The notes under the pieces were generated by a model. The model did not search any database. It was given only the letters and a program-made list of their open reading frames with translations, and was not told the origin of the DNA. Position numbers and translations under genes: made by a program. Shown here piece after piece: positions 52,042 through 61,546 of a stretch of DNA of 64,000 nucleotides. Source of the stretch: JAZOTM01 sp045657625 (lineage in GTDB: Bacteria; Bacillota; Clostridia; Lachnospirales; Lachnospiraceae); contig JAZOTM010000046.1 in the NCBI GenBank assembly GCA_045657625.1, positions 17,452-81,451 on the forward strand, read 5' to 3'. Each line of letters begins with the position of its first letter. Within the stretch, counting starts at the first letter, position 1.

Positions 52042-52584
52042 TTAGTACTCACTTCCCACACATCCGTTTTCATTGCGATAGACATGATAGGAAATCTTTT
52101 TTTGTATATAAAAAGTTACAAACGACATTCCCATGGAGATGCCATAAAAAAGTAGCATCCGGACTTCTTCTCCACTGTGAGGCACCACCTTCTTCCATTC
52201 CAGGATTCCTCCCAGCAGTAGCAATCCCACACGAAGGGAAGCTCCGTATAAAATACATCCATCTGTCCATTTGTAATCTTCTTCTGTCAAATAATTTTTT
52301 CCAATGAGAAACAGAAAAACGCCCAGCAATTCCGTTAAATACGGAACTACAGAAAGCCCCAAAATGCCACCAAAAACACGGGATAAATTCAGGGCAGTCA
52401 TTCTGGTCCCGGCAATAAGAAAAGCCAACACACTGCTGCTTTCCAGCACCAAAAACCATTTCTTTCTTCTCGTTTTTTCCTGTTTGGAATCGCAGAAGGA
52501 ATACCAATTCCCACTGTATCGGTAGGTCTTGGTATCCTTTGCCCATATATGGTTTTCTACAAACATTTGTCGAAAAGACTTCAT
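52042..52584 (-). CDS. Membrane protein of unknown function in the Opp locus
   Basis: Not recognised. 180 residues with an N-terminal soluble part (1-45, basic), and about four hydrophobic helices (45-65, 70-100, 110-130, 140-160), then a short tail ending CVGSEY. No transport signature is visible. It starts 2 bp after oppF and lies between the ABC importer and the deacetylase genes, which suggests a role in the same process. Confidence 0.65.
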   Translation of the reverse strand: MKSFRQMFVENHIWAKDTKTYRYSGNWYSFCDSKQEKTRRKKWFLVLESSSVLAFLIAGTRMTALNLSRVFGGILGLSVVPYLTELLGVFLFLIGKNYLTEEDYKWTDGCILYGASLRVGLLLLGGILEWKKVVPHSGEEVRMLLFYGISMGMSFVTFYIQKKISYHVYRNENGCVGSEY

Positions 52585-52586
52585 TC

Positions 52587-53555
52587 TTAATCCACACTCC
52601 CTTGCACTTCATGCACACGGCCACAAGCCACAAAATGATTGGGGGACACCTCCACCAATTCCTGAGGCTTTTTGCATGCCTCCGTGGCATAGGGGCAGCG
52701 GCTCGCAAAGCGACATCCCGGCTTCGGATTAATGGGAGACGTGATTTCCCCTTTTAATTGAATCCGATTCATCGGGGCATGAATATCAATGGTAGGAATG
52801 GCAGATAGCAACGCCTTGGTATAAGGGTGATATGGATGTTCAAACAATTCCTTTGAGGGCGATGTTTCCACCAACTGCCCCAAATACATCACCGCAATGT
52901 CATGAGAAATATGTCGAACCACCGACAAGTCATGGGTGACAAACATATAGGTCAATCCCTCTTTTTCCTGTAAATCCATAAGTAAATTCAAAACCTGGGC
53001 CTGAATGGAAACATCCAAGGCTGAAACAGGCTCATCACACACAATAAAATCCGGTTTTAGCGCCAGCGCTCTTGCGATTCCCACACGCTGTCTACGCCCA
53101 CCATCCAATTCATGGGGATAGGCCAAGCGCAATCGTTCATCGATTCCGCAAAGTTCCATCAAACGTGTGACTTCTTCTTCCACCTGTGCTCTGGTGTATC
53201 TTTTGCATAACTGCAAAGGTTCTTTAATCGTAGCCTCCACGGTGTACCTGGGATTCAAAGACGAATACGGATCTTGAAATACAATCTGCATATGTTCCTT
53301 CAGGTTTTTCAATTCCTTTCCCCTGACATGCGTCACGTCTTTTCCCTGAAAATAAATCTGTCCTCCCGTGGACTTATGTTGATGAATAATGGTTCTACCC
53401 AGAGTGGATTTTCCGCAACCCGATTCCCCCACCACTCCCATGGTCTTCCCTTTTTCTATTTTTAAATTGATTCCATCCACTGCATGCAATTTTGCACCGC
53501 GGCCCACATCAAATATTTTTTGTAAATCTTTGACTTCAACACAAACCTCTCCCAT
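52587..53555 (-). CDS. oppF: Oligopeptide/dipeptide ABC transporter ATP-binding protein (OppF-like)
   Basis: About 322 residues. Walker A GESGCGKS, Q loop VFQDPYSSLNPR, Walker B IVCDEPVSALDVS, H-loop VTHDLS; the signature is LDGGRRQRVGIARALA, in which LDGG replaces the usual LSGG. The C-terminal oligo_HPY region (NPKPGCRFASRCPYA) with Cys residues is present. ATG at 53555 follows GGAGG, 2 bp after oppD. One of two ATPases of the importer. Confidence 0.93.
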   Translation of the reverse strand: MGEVCVEVKDLQKIFDVGRGAKLHAVDGINLKIEKGKTMGVVGESGCGKSTLGRTIIHQHKSTGGQIYFQGKDVTHVRGKELKNLKEHMQIVFQDPYSSLNPRYTVEATIKEPLQLCKRYTRAQVEEEVTRLMELCGIDERLRLAYPHELDGGRRQRVGIARALALKPDFIVCDEPVSALDVSIQAQVLNLLMDLQEKEGLTYMFVTHDLSVVRHISHDIAVMYLGQLVETSPSKELFEHPYHPYTKALLSAIPTIDIHAPMNRIQLKGEITSPINPKPGCRFASRCPYATEACKKPQELVEVSPNHFVACGRVHEVQGSVD

Positions 53556-53557
53556 TG

Positions 53558-54550
53558 CTATACCTCCTGTTTTTTCTCCCCAAATGCTTTTGCAAAGTGA
53601 CAACGCACATGATGTCCACCCTGCAGCCATTCCATGGACGGTTCTTCCTGCTTGCATTGTTCGCAAGCATGCGGGCATCTGGGACTAAACTTACAGCCTG
53701 ACGGCAAATGCGTGGGATCCGGTGGCAAGCCTTCCACCGGAGACAACCGTTTTTCCTCTCCGGTCAATTTCGGCAATGCCCGAAACAACCCTATGGTGTA
53801 AGGATGTGTGGGATTATCAAACACCTCTTCCAAGGAGCCACGCTCAATGATTTCCCCGGCGTAAACCACCGCCACATCATCGCAGACCTTTGCCACCACG
53901 CCCAAATCATGGGTAATTAAAATCATGGAAGTCTCAAATTTCTTTCGTAAATCCCCAATCATTTCCAACACCTGCGCTTGAATTGTTACATCCAAGGCTG
54001 TAGTAGGTTCGTCTGCCAACAGCAACTGCGGTTCACAGGCCAATGCCATGGCAATCACCACGCGTTGCTTCATTCCACCGGAAAACTGATGGGGATATTC
54101 CTCATAGCGACTTCCCGGAATTCCGACCAATTCCAGCATTTCAATGCCGCGTTTTTTTGCGGTAGCCCGGTCCACGTTTTCGTGCAACATCACTGCTTCC
54201 GATATTTGTTTGCCGACCGAAATCACCGGATTTAATGCTGTCATAGGGTCCTGAAAAATCATGGAAATTTCCTTTCCGCGAACCTTTAGCATCTCTTTTT
54301 CCGATAATTGTCTTAAATCTCTTCCGTTCAATACCACGCTTCCGCTTTTTACCCGAGCCGGTGGCACCGGCAAAATACCAAGTATTGCCTTTGCTATGGT
54401 GGTTTTTCCGGCGCCGGTTTCCCCTACCAGCCCCAGTGTTTTTCCTTTTTCCAACTGAAAAGATACATGATTGACCGCATGAACAATTTCTCCATTCGAG
54501 GTGTATTCCACCACCAAATCATCTACCTTTAAATATGCATTCTCACCCAT
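53558..54550 (-). CDS. oppD: Oligopeptide/dipeptide ABC transporter ATP-binding protein (OppD-like)
   Basis: 330 residues. Walker A GETGAGKT, Q loop IFQDPMTALNPV, signature FSGGMKQRVVIAMALA, Walker B LLADEPTTALDVT and H-loop ITHDLG. The C-terminal oligo_HPY stretch carries SGCKFSPRCPHACEQC. Partner of oppF, with 11 bp to oppC. Confidence 0.94.
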   Translation of the reverse strand: MGENAYLKVDDLVVEYTSNGEIVHAVNHVSFQLEKGKTLGLVGETGAGKTTIAKAILGILPVPPARVKSGSVVLNGRDLRQLSEKEMLKVRGKEISMIFQDPMTALNPVISVGKQISEAVMLHENVDRATAKKRGIEMLELVGIPGSRYEEYPHQFSGGMKQRVVIAMALACEPQLLLADEPTTALDVTIQAQVLEMIGDLRKKFETSMILITHDLGVVAKVCDDVAVVYAGEIIERGSLEEVFDNPTHPYTIGLFRALPKLTGEEKRLSPVEGLPPDPTHLPSGCKFSPRCPHACEQCKQEEPSMEWLQGGHHVRCHFAKAFGEKKQEV

Positions 54551-54561
54551 GTTCTTCTCCC

Positions 54562-55437
54562 TTACTGTTTCAATCTAGGATCCGTCGCATCCCGAAGCCC
54601 GTCTGCGATTAAGCAGGCAACCAAGCTGATTAGTCCAATCATAATTCCCGGAAAAATCAACAAATGCGGATAGGTTGTAATATAATTTCTACCGTCTGCC
54701 AACAGTGCCCCCCATTCCGGATCCGGTGGCTGAATGCCCAGCCCCACAAAAGACAAGGCTGCTGCCTGACCAATGGTTCCGCCGATTCCCATAGCCGCTC
54801 CCACCAATACCGGTGAAAATGCATTTGGTAAAATGTGCTTTACAATAATCCGAAACTTGGAACAGTTAATAGAGTCTGCCGCCTCCACATATTCGCTTTT
54901 TCGAATTGCCAAAATCATGGCACGTAACATTCTGGCATTACTAGGAATGGCTCCCACGGAAAGCGCAATGACCGTATTCATAAATCCACCACCCAAAGCC
55001 GTGGAAATTGTCATGGCTAAAAGGATTCCGGGGATTGCTTGAATCACATCCAAAATACGCATCACCACATTGTCTGCCACCTGTCCAAAAAATCCTGCAA
55101 TAGAGCCAAAAATCGCACCAAATACCAGAGAAACAAACACGCCTAAAAATCCAAGTCCCAAAGAAAATCGACTTCCCATAATAATGCGACTCAGCAAATC
55201 TCTTCCCATCTTGTCTGTTCCAAAGGGATGTGCCACCGACGGCGTTGCAAACATCAGCGAACCATTCATTTCGCGATAATCATAGGGTGCGATGAACGGA
55301 GCAAAAATCGCAATCAACACCAAAATTCCAAGAATTACCAAAGAGGCCGCCGCCAATTTATTTTTCATAAAGCGTTTCATAACTTCCGCCAATTGACTTT
55401 TCTTTTTTCCTTTGCCAAACCCTTTCATAAATCTCAC
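54562..55437 (-). CDS. oppC: Oligopeptide/dipeptide ABC transporter permease (OppC-like)
   Basis: 291 residues, six helices. N-terminal LVILGILVLIAIFAPF helix, then the binding-protein-dependent loop EYVEAADSINCSKFRIIVKHILPN (EAA region, quoted in part), and C-terminal LIADGLRDATDPRLKQ, the OppC family end. 6 bp after oppB. Confidence 0.94.
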   Translation of the reverse strand: MRFMKGFGKGKKKSQLAEVMKRFMKNKLAAASLVILGILVLIAIFAPFIAPYDYREMNGSLMFATPSVAHPFGTDKMGRDLLSRIIMGSRFSLGLGFLGVFVSLVFGAIFGSIAGFFGQVADNVVMRILDVIQAIPGILLAMTISTALGGGFMNTVIALSVGAIPSNARMLRAMILAIRKSEYVEAADSINCSKFRIIVKHILPNAFSPVLVGAAMGIGGTIGQAAALSFVGLGIQPPDPEWGALLADGRNYITTYPHLLIFPGIMIGLISLVACLIADGLRDATDPRLKQ

Positions 55438-55443
55438 CCTCTC

Positions 55444-56376
55444 TTACCTTCCTACATACTGTGCTTTGATACGCGGATCCACAAAGGCATAAATCAAATC
55501 CGTAATCAACATAATCAAGCTAAAAAATACAGATAAAATCACTACTGCACTTCGAACTGCCACATAATCCAAATTGCTGATTGCGTTTGTCATATAAAGG
55601 CCTACCCCAGGCATAACAAAAACCGCTTCTGTTACAATGGCTCCACCCAGTGCCATAGCAAAAGAACCACCAATCATGGTAATGACCGGAATCAAGGCAT
55701 TGGGCAATGCATGCTTGTAAATCACATCATGTTCATTCAACCCCTTGGCTCTGGCTGTAGTCACATAGTCCGAATGAATCACATCCAGCATCGCTGCTCT
55801 GGTTTGTCTGGCATTCATTCCCACACCTGCCAAAGCACCTGTAAGCACCGGTAAAATCCAACATTGCCAGGTGTCAATTCCAAAGGCCGGAAGCCAACGA
55901 AGTTTCACAGAGAACACCAACACGGCCATAAGGCTCAACCAAAAAGAAGGAATGGCAATGCCCAACAAAGAAATGACAATAGAAGTAGAATCCTGCCACT
56001 TTCCCGCATGTACCGCTGCGGTAATTCCCAAGGGGATTCCCAATATGGTTTGCACCACAATGGTCAATAAGGCCAGCAAAAAGGTTCTTGGCACACGAAT
56101 CATCAATTCATCAATAACCGGTGTGCCATACATATAAGAATTGCCAAAGTCCAAATGTAATAAATCTAAAATGTAGTTCCATAGCTGTATCAAAAACGGC
56201 TGATCTATTCCCAGCTCTGCTCGTTTTGCAGCCAACTGTTCCGGTGTAGCTGTGGACCCTAAAATAATTTGCGCCGGATCTCCCGGAACAAAATACAAAA
56301 TTGAAAAGATGACAATTGCTACTCCCAGCACCACGAAAACCATCATAGCCAGTCGTTTCAATATATATCTCCACAT
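55444..56376 (-). CDS. oppB: Oligopeptide/dipeptide ABC transporter permease (OppB-like)
   Basis: 310 residues, six helices. Starts MWRYILKRLAMMVFVVLGV as in OppB, FVPGDPAQIILG loop near 30, EAA loop around TARAKGLNEHDVIYKHALPN, and the YAFVDPRIK end. A hairpin stands between oppA and oppB, which probably lets the binding protein be made in excess. Confidence 0.94.
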   Translation of the reverse strand: MWRYILKRLAMMVFVVLGVAIVIFSILYFVPGDPAQIILGSTATPEQLAAKRAELGIDQPFLIQLWNYILDLLHLDFGNSYMYGTPVIDELMIRVPRTFLLALLTIVVQTILGIPLGITAAVHAGKWQDSTSIVISLLGIAIPSFWLSLMAVLVFSVKLRWLPAFGIDTWQCWILPVLTGALAGVGMNARQTRAAMLDVIHSDYVTTARAKGLNEHDVIYKHALPNALIPVITMIGGSFAMALGGAIVTEAVFVMPGVGLYMTNAISNLDYVAVRSAVVILSVFFSLIMLITDLIYAFVDPRIKAQYVGR

Positions 56377-56397
56377 AATATTCCCTCCAAAACGAAA

Positions 56398-56438
56398 GCC
56401 GAAGTTCTTTTCGGGGAAAGGCCCGAAAAAACTCCGGC
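56398..56438 (-). terminator. Intercistronic hairpin between oppA and oppB
   Basis: On the minus strand GCCGGAGTTTTTTCGGG pairs imperfectly with CCCGAAAAGAACTTCGGC (stem of about 17, one bulge) and is followed by TTTCGTTTT. A partial terminator of this kind is common after binding-protein genes. Confidence 0.65.
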
Positions 56439-56452
56439 ATCCATAATAAAAA

Positions 56453-58120
56453 CTACTCTACGTTATAACTGCATCCACCCGGCACAACGCTACCGGTATT
56501 GTTAAATCCAAATCCCGTAATCAAATCCGAGTTATATACATAGTTTTGAAGTGGTTGGAACAATCCATATACCCAATGGTTTTCCATGATGTATTCCCAT
56601 GCTGCATCCACATTTTCCTGGGTATGTGTTTCTGCGCGTTCCGCAGTCTGAATCAATTCCTGAAGTGTTTCATCTTCCACAAAATTCTTGGTCATTCCGG
56701 TGCCTGTCTTATCCGCATCAAAGTAAATACCCCATACATTTACAATGGCTCCGGAAGGATTTGAGAAGTTTGCAATGGTGAAATCCCACTTGGTTTCATC
56801 CCCTTCATAAGTCAAATAAGTTCCCAGTTCCATTGCACTTACATTTAAAGTAATGCCAAGAGGTGCCAACTGTTCCAAAAGCACTTCTCCAATATCTGCA
56901 AGAGCCGGATCTAAGGTGTGGCAAATCAAAGTCAATTCCACGCCATCCGGATATTCAGATTCTGCCATCAATTCTTTTGCTTTTTCCAAATCATATTCCG
57001 GATACAGATCTGCCCAATCTTCGTTGTAATCATCGTAATAAGGTCCACCTAAAACGTAGCAAACCAAATTGCCTCCACCATTAATGGAGTTTGCCAGAAA
57101 ATCAGAATCAATGGCATACATAATGGCTTCTCTTAATTTTTCATCATGCAACGGGCTGCTTTCGGAACTGTTGAATGCCAGGACATTTCCGTTATTCTTC
57201 GGTGTAGAATACACATCATAGGTATCTGCATAAGCACCTCCATCCTGGAAATTCACAAGATCCTGTGCCGATACACTCTCCGAATAATCAATGGTGTCTG
57301 TCTGTAACGCCATGGTAATCTGCGATGCTTCTGTAATTACCTTGCAATCAATCACTTCCACATTCTGCATTTCCACCGGCAAATCAATGAGTTCCGGATA
57401 ATTGTTTTCCCAATAGTTTTCATTTAACACTAAGGTCATGCCGATTCCACTGGAGAAGGAACCTTCCTCAATTTTATATGGACCGGATCCCACCGGTGTG
57501 GTAACCATTTTGTCCGGGCTGGCATTAAAGGATTCTTCGCTGATGATATTGAATGCACATACCGTACCTTCAAACGTATTGGCTGTTGGATTATCATTGA
57601 ACACCAACGTAAATTCCAATTCCGAATCCACAATGACTTCTTTGACATTGTTTGCATCATTCATAAGTCCCTGCCGTTGATATTCTTCAATACTGAACTT
57701 TACGTCGCTGGCAGTAATGCTATTTCCATTGGAATCCACGATTCCTTCATACAGCTTACAGTGATAAACCTCTTCCGATTCTTTTTCATAAGATTCCATC
57801 AAAACCGGTTTCAATTCCCCTCCGAAACCATCTCGATTCATTAATTTTTGGAAAATCTCATCTCGTACAGTTCCAGAGATGGTCTCTCCATAATCTCCCA
57901 AAAACGGATTCATATCATCCAATGAATTCAACTGGACTGTCACCTTTTCCGCTTTGGTTTCTGCTTGTGATACACTTTGTTCTGCAATCGCTGTATTCTG
58001 TGTTGCACTGCTTTCCGTAGAAGAAACCCCATTTCCTGTTCCGGATGAACCGCAGGCTGCCACTGAAAAAGCCATCACACCGGCAAGTGCCACCGATGTC
58101 AATTTGTAAAACCTTTTCAT
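56453..58120 (-). CDS. oppA: Substrate-binding lipoprotein of the Opp-type importer
   Basis: 555 residues, SBP family 5. Signal peptide with lipobox FSVAAC, a Ser/Thr-rich linker, then the solute-binding fold (VTTPVGSGPYKI signature, NENYW, EAIMYAID). It lacks obvious sugar-specific features. Family members bind peptides, nickel, or oligosaccharides; the neighbouring deacetylase and oxidoreductase genes hint at a glycan-like or acylated ligand, not proven. First gene of the importer, with its own promoter. Confidence 0.93.
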   Translation of the reverse strand: MKRFYKLTSVALAGVMAFSVAACGSSGTGNGVSSTESSATQNTAIAEQSVSQAETKAEKVTVQLNSLDDMNPFLGDYGETISGTVRDEIFQKLMNRDGFGGELKPVLMESYEKESEEVYHCKLYEGIVDSNGNSITASDVKFSIEEYQRQGLMNDANNVKEVIVDSELEFTLVFNDNPTANTFEGTVCAFNIISEESFNASPDKMVTTPVGSGPYKIEEGSFSSGIGMTLVLNENYWENNYPELIDLPVEMQNVEVIDCKVITEASQITMALQTDTIDYSESVSAQDLVNFQDGGAYADTYDVYSTPKNNGNVLAFNSSESSPLHDEKLREAIMYAIDSDFLANSINGGGNLVCYVLGGPYYDDYNEDWADLYPEYDLEKAKELMAESEYPDGVELTLICHTLDPALADIGEVLLEQLAPLGITLNVSAMELGTYLTYEGDETKWDFTIANFSNPSGAIVNVWGIYFDADKTGTGMTKNFVEDETLQELIQTAERAETHTQENVDAAWEYIMENHWVYGLFQPLQNYVYNSDLITGFGFNNTGSVVPGGCSYNVE

Positions 58121-58179
58121 ATTGACCCTCCTTCAATACATTTTTTCTGACTCGCGTTCCCCCCGCTCGTCATATTCCT

Positions 58180-58208
58180 AGCATAGTTTTTCAAAAATCC
58201 ATCTTCAA
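58180..58208 (-). promoter_or_regulatory. Promoter of the Opp locus
   Basis: Minus-strand TTGAAG (58208-58203), 17-bp spacer, TATGCT (58185-58180), 59 bp before oppA. Confidence 0.6.
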
Positions 58209-58270
58209 TTCTCATTTCAGCCACTTCATTTACCAAAAAGAAATGAAAAACAAATCAAAAAAAGCAGAAA

Positions 58271-58292
58271 AAAAGATGCTTTCTCAAGCATC
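58271..58292 (-). terminator. Intrinsic terminator overlapping the LysR gene end
   Basis: On the minus strand AGATGCTT-GAGA-AAGCATCT is followed by seven T. Its left arm lies in the last codons of the LysR gene (stop at 58284), so the terminator partly overlaps coding sequence. Confidence 0.75.
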
Positions 58293-59165
58293 TTCTCTTC
58301 TGCAAAAATCCAAAAGCAATTCCATGCCATGGGTAGGCACCAAATCCTTGTGGTAGCAACACCACACACCATATTCGCACTTCGGTTCTAAGTCCACAAA
58401 CACAATGCCTTCATGTGCTTTTTTTCTAAGGATGTTTCCGGACAAAACCGCCACACCACAATTTCGTTTTACCAGATTTACAATTTCCGCTCCCTGGTTC
58501 ACGCGAATACTGTTTTTCGGTACAAATTCCGCATCCTTAAAAATGCGATTGTGTGGATTTTGCTCCCCTTCTTTCGTACCAAAATCATGGAACAAAATAA
58601 AGTTCTCGTTTTCCAATTCTTCGATGGAAACACTTTCTCTACCGGCTAAAGGATGACTCTCATGCACCGCCAAAACCAGTTTTTCTTTTAAATAAGGCAT
58701 GCAAATCAAAGAATCCATCACTACACTAATATCCGACAAGAAGTAAAGTTCAAAACCTCTGCTTTCCACCATGGTAGATACCAATTTCGTATCGTATCCA
58801 CCCTGCCGAATATCCAACAAATACTCTTCGTGCTGCAAACGAAACCGCGCCGCCAAATCCCCAATATGATAATTGGTCCAAATACGTATGCGTTGTTCTT
58901 GAATCTCCAATTTGCTTTGAATTTTCTTTTTACACTTTCCATCCAAAATCACCATTTCTTTTGCATAAGGTAAAAAGATTTTTCCAAATTCTCCCATTTG
59001 AATGTGTTTTCCCTTTTTTTCAAAGAAACTAACACCAAGTTCATTTTCCAACATCTTAATATGTTTAAACAAAGAGGACTGGGAAACAAACATTTCTTCC
59101 GCAGCCACTGCATAATTTTCTGTTTCTGCCAATTTGATAAACTCGCGCAAGTATTGAATTTCCAT
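58284..59165 (-). CDS. LysR-family regulator (first of a related pair)
   Basis: 293 residues. N-terminal HTH (about 1-60) with NYAVAAEEMFVSQSSLFKHI, then the LysR effector-binding domain; ends RREDA. The N-terminus MEIQYLREFIKLAE and SQSSLFKH closely match the LysR at 60512-61390. Located between the Opp locus and the MFS gene on the same strand; likely controls one or both. Confidence 0.9.
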   Translation of the reverse strand: MEIQYLREFIKLAETENYAVAAEEMFVSQSSLFKHIKMLENELGVSFFEKKGKHIQMGEFGKIFLPYAKEMVILDGKCKKKIQSKLEIQEQRIRIWTNYHIGDLAARFRLQHEEYLLDIRQGGYDTKLVSTMVESRGFELYFLSDISVVMDSLICMPYLKEKLVLAVHESHPLAGRESVSIEELENENFILFHDFGTKEGEQNPHNRIFKDAEFVPKNSIRVNQGAEIVNLVKRNCGVAVLSGNILRKKAHEGIVFVDLEPKCEYGVWCCYHKDLVPTHGMELLLDFCRREDA

Positions 59166-59190
59166 ATATCCTCCTGTTTTATTCGTTTAT

Positions 59191-60408
59191 TTAAAACTCT
59201 GCTTCTATTTCCTGAATACGTTTTCTACGTACCAACATAAACAAAATACTAAGGAATACCGGCAAGGACATCACTACCCAAACCAAAGAAGTATATCCCA
59301 TGCTACCGGCCAACACACCAAAGATGGTTGGTCCAATCAAGGTACCTGCATCCATTCCTATATAGTAGGTTCCGGAAGCAGAGCCTCTGCGCTCCGGCGG
59401 AACGGATTTCAAACTAAGGGACTGCACCATAGGTTGTAATGCTCCATATCCAAACGCATTAATCAAGGCAGCAAAAAGAAGTACCCACAGTCCATTGGCA
59501 TATCCAATCATAATCAAAGAAATGGCGGTCAGGAATGCACACGGAATTCCCACCTTCACAAATCCAAATTTTTCTGTAATACCACCAATCAAGGGTCTGG
59601 TCAAAAGTGCAGTCACTGCATACACCGTAAAGAAATAACCGGCTCCCACAATTCCTCTTTCCTGGGCATACAACAGCAGGAAATTTTGAATACTGGTGTA
59701 ACCAATGGCAATCAAGAAAATTACCGTTGCCGGTGTCAATGCCTCTTTTGCCACCATATTATCCACACGCAAATTGAATGGAATGGTTTCGTGAGGCGCC
59801 GTCTTCACAAAGGAAGCCAAACCAATGGAAACCAGCATCACCATGGCAAAAATAATATAAACCGTATGATATCCTACTACGCCGGCCAAAGCATCTCCCA
59901 CAGCCGGTCCAATGGCCTGAGATACCACCTGTGCGCATCCATAATAGCCCATTCCTGTAGAAAAACGATCCTTCGGCAATACGTCCGAAACGATAGTCAT
60001 ACAACAGGAATTTCCAAAGGCATTTCCTACCCCCTGCAGCAAGCGAAAAGCGATTAAGACAGCGATGGCAGGCATGCCTGTGGCTTCTGCAATATTCGGT
60101 GCAAAAGAAAATCCCAAAAAGGCAATCGTCATCAGCCCCATGGCAGACAACAATAAGACTTTTCTATTCCAGGCATTCATAGCCGGCCCGGAAACAAATC
60201 GAAACAACAATGCTGTAATTGCAAAGGAGCTACCAAGCAACCCAACCTGCGCTGCCGGCGTTCCCAAGGAATTTGCATATTTGGATAATAGGGAATTGCT
60301 CATCTGCAATCCCATGTTCATTGCCATATTGGCAAAAAAGATACTAATAAATAAAAAGTTCCATATTTTTTTTGGCGGCTCCCACGCCACCTGTTTTTCT
60401 TGCTTCAT
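59191..60408 (-). CDS. MFS transporter
   Basis: About 405 residues, 12 membrane helices. The loop between helices 2 and 3 has the family element FRFVSGPAMNAWNRK, and the equivalent in the second half is TRPLIGGITEKFG, typical of drug:H+ or sugar-phosphate exporters (MFS_1). ATG at 60408 follows AAGGGG; an in-frame ATG at 60429 is rejected. It lies between two related LysR genes. Substrate unknown. Confidence 0.9.
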   Translation of the reverse strand: MKQEKQVAWEPPKKIWNFLFISIFFANMAMNMGLQMSNSLLSKYANSLGTPAAQVGLLGSSFAITALLFRFVSGPAMNAWNRKVLLLSAMGLMTIAFLGFSFAPNIAEATGMPAIAVLIAFRLLQGVGNAFGNSCCMTIVSDVLPKDRFSTGMGYYGCAQVVSQAIGPAVGDALAGVVGYHTVYIIFAMVMLVSIGLASFVKTAPHETIPFNLRVDNMVAKEALTPATVIFLIAIGYTSIQNFLLLYAQERGIVGAGYFFTVYAVTALLTRPLIGGITEKFGFVKVGIPCAFLTAISLIMIGYANGLWVLLFAALINAFGYGALQPMVQSLSLKSVPPERRGSASGTYYIGMDAGTLIGPTIFGVLAGSMGYTSLVWVVMSLPVFLSILFMLVRRKRIQEIEAEF

Positions 60409-60511
60409 AATGACCCCTTTCCTCTTCACTAAACAGGTCTATTTTCCCAAAGAGGTCATCTTCTATCAATTCCATTTCCTTGGACTTTATTTCATAATTT
60501 GAAAGAAAGTA

Positions 60512-61390
60512 CTATTCTCCATCCCAACGTTTCCGCTTTTTTGCAAATTCCAAAAAAGCCTCCACTGCCATTGGATAATCGGTTTTCTTGGGATAACAAA
60601 GATATACGTTTCTACTGATATCTGTTTTTACATGGATCGCTTCAATCCCTTTTTCATGGCTGTCCAAAGGATTCTCAAATACCAACGCTACCCCAAATCC
60701 ATCTCGTACATTTCTGCGAATGGACTCCTCACTTGTGGCAGTCATCACCACATGGGGTGTCACATGGGTATCTTGAAAAATCTTTAAGTGTGGATCTCCT
60801 TTTCCCGGAATGGCCACAAAAGACACAAACCTTTCTTCCCAAAGTTCCGAAACATCCACCACTTTTCTACCGCACAAAGGATGCCCTTCATAGACCAACA
60901 AGGTCAGGGGCTTTTTTTCAAAAGGTAGAATCTCATAAGTGTCATCCAACTCCTCGATATGTTCCATTAATCCGATATCTGCTCTTCCTACTGCCAGTTC
61001 CTTGCAACCGTCCATGCCTTCTTGTCCGGTATACACGCTCATCTGATACTGCGGGTACTTCTTATAAAAGTCCACAAACAAATCTGTATACGGATATTCC
61101 GAATAGATATGTACGACACTGTCCTCGGTATTGCTTCCGCGTATCACATTCTGGCGAAAAGACTCATCCAAAGCCTCAAACTTTTTTGCATAGGGAATCA
61201 TTTTCTTTCCATATTCACTTAAGAAAATACGTTTTCCATTTTTTTCAAAAAGCTTTACCCCTAAATCCGTTTCCAGTGCTTTCATGTGTTTGAAAAGAGA
61301 ACTTTGAGAGATATACAAAATATCTGCTGCTTTCTCATAATTCAGAACATTTGATAAAACCAAAAACTCCTTCATGTACTGAATTTCCAT
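60512..61390 (-). CDS. LysR-family regulator (second of a related pair)
   Basis: About 292 residues. HTH with NYEKAADILYISQSSLFKHMKALE, then an effector domain. ATG at 61390 follows GGCGGGG; a longer in-frame start at 61465 has no ribosome site and is rejected. N-terminal identity with the LysR at 58284 is easy to see by eye (MEIQY, SQSSLFKH, PYAK). It reads toward the MFS gene, 103 bp apart. Confidence 0.9.
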   Translation of the reverse strand: MEIQYMKEFLVLSNVLNYEKAADILYISQSSLFKHMKALETDLGVKLFEKNGKRIFLSEYGKKMIPYAKKFEALDESFRQNVIRGSNTEDSVVHIYSEYPYTDLFVDFYKKYPQYQMSVYTGQEGMDGCKELAVGRADIGLMEHIEELDDTYEILPFEKKPLTLLVYEGHPLCGRKVVDVSELWEERFVSFVAIPGKGDPHLKIFQDTHVTPHVVMTATSEESIRRNVRDGFGVALVFENPLDSHEKGIEAIHVKTDISRNVYLCYPKKTDYPMAVEAFLEFAKKRKRWDGE

Positions 61391-61546
61391 ATCCCCGCCA
61401 ACTACCTTTCTTCCTTTTCCCTCATTATAACACAGGGAAACGTTTGCACTTTTCCTGCGCAACACGTCCTTTGCTATTTTCCTTTTTTTCGGGTCCTTGT
61501 ATCAATTCTTTTTCTGCGTGGTTCATTTCGAAATCGGAAATCTACA

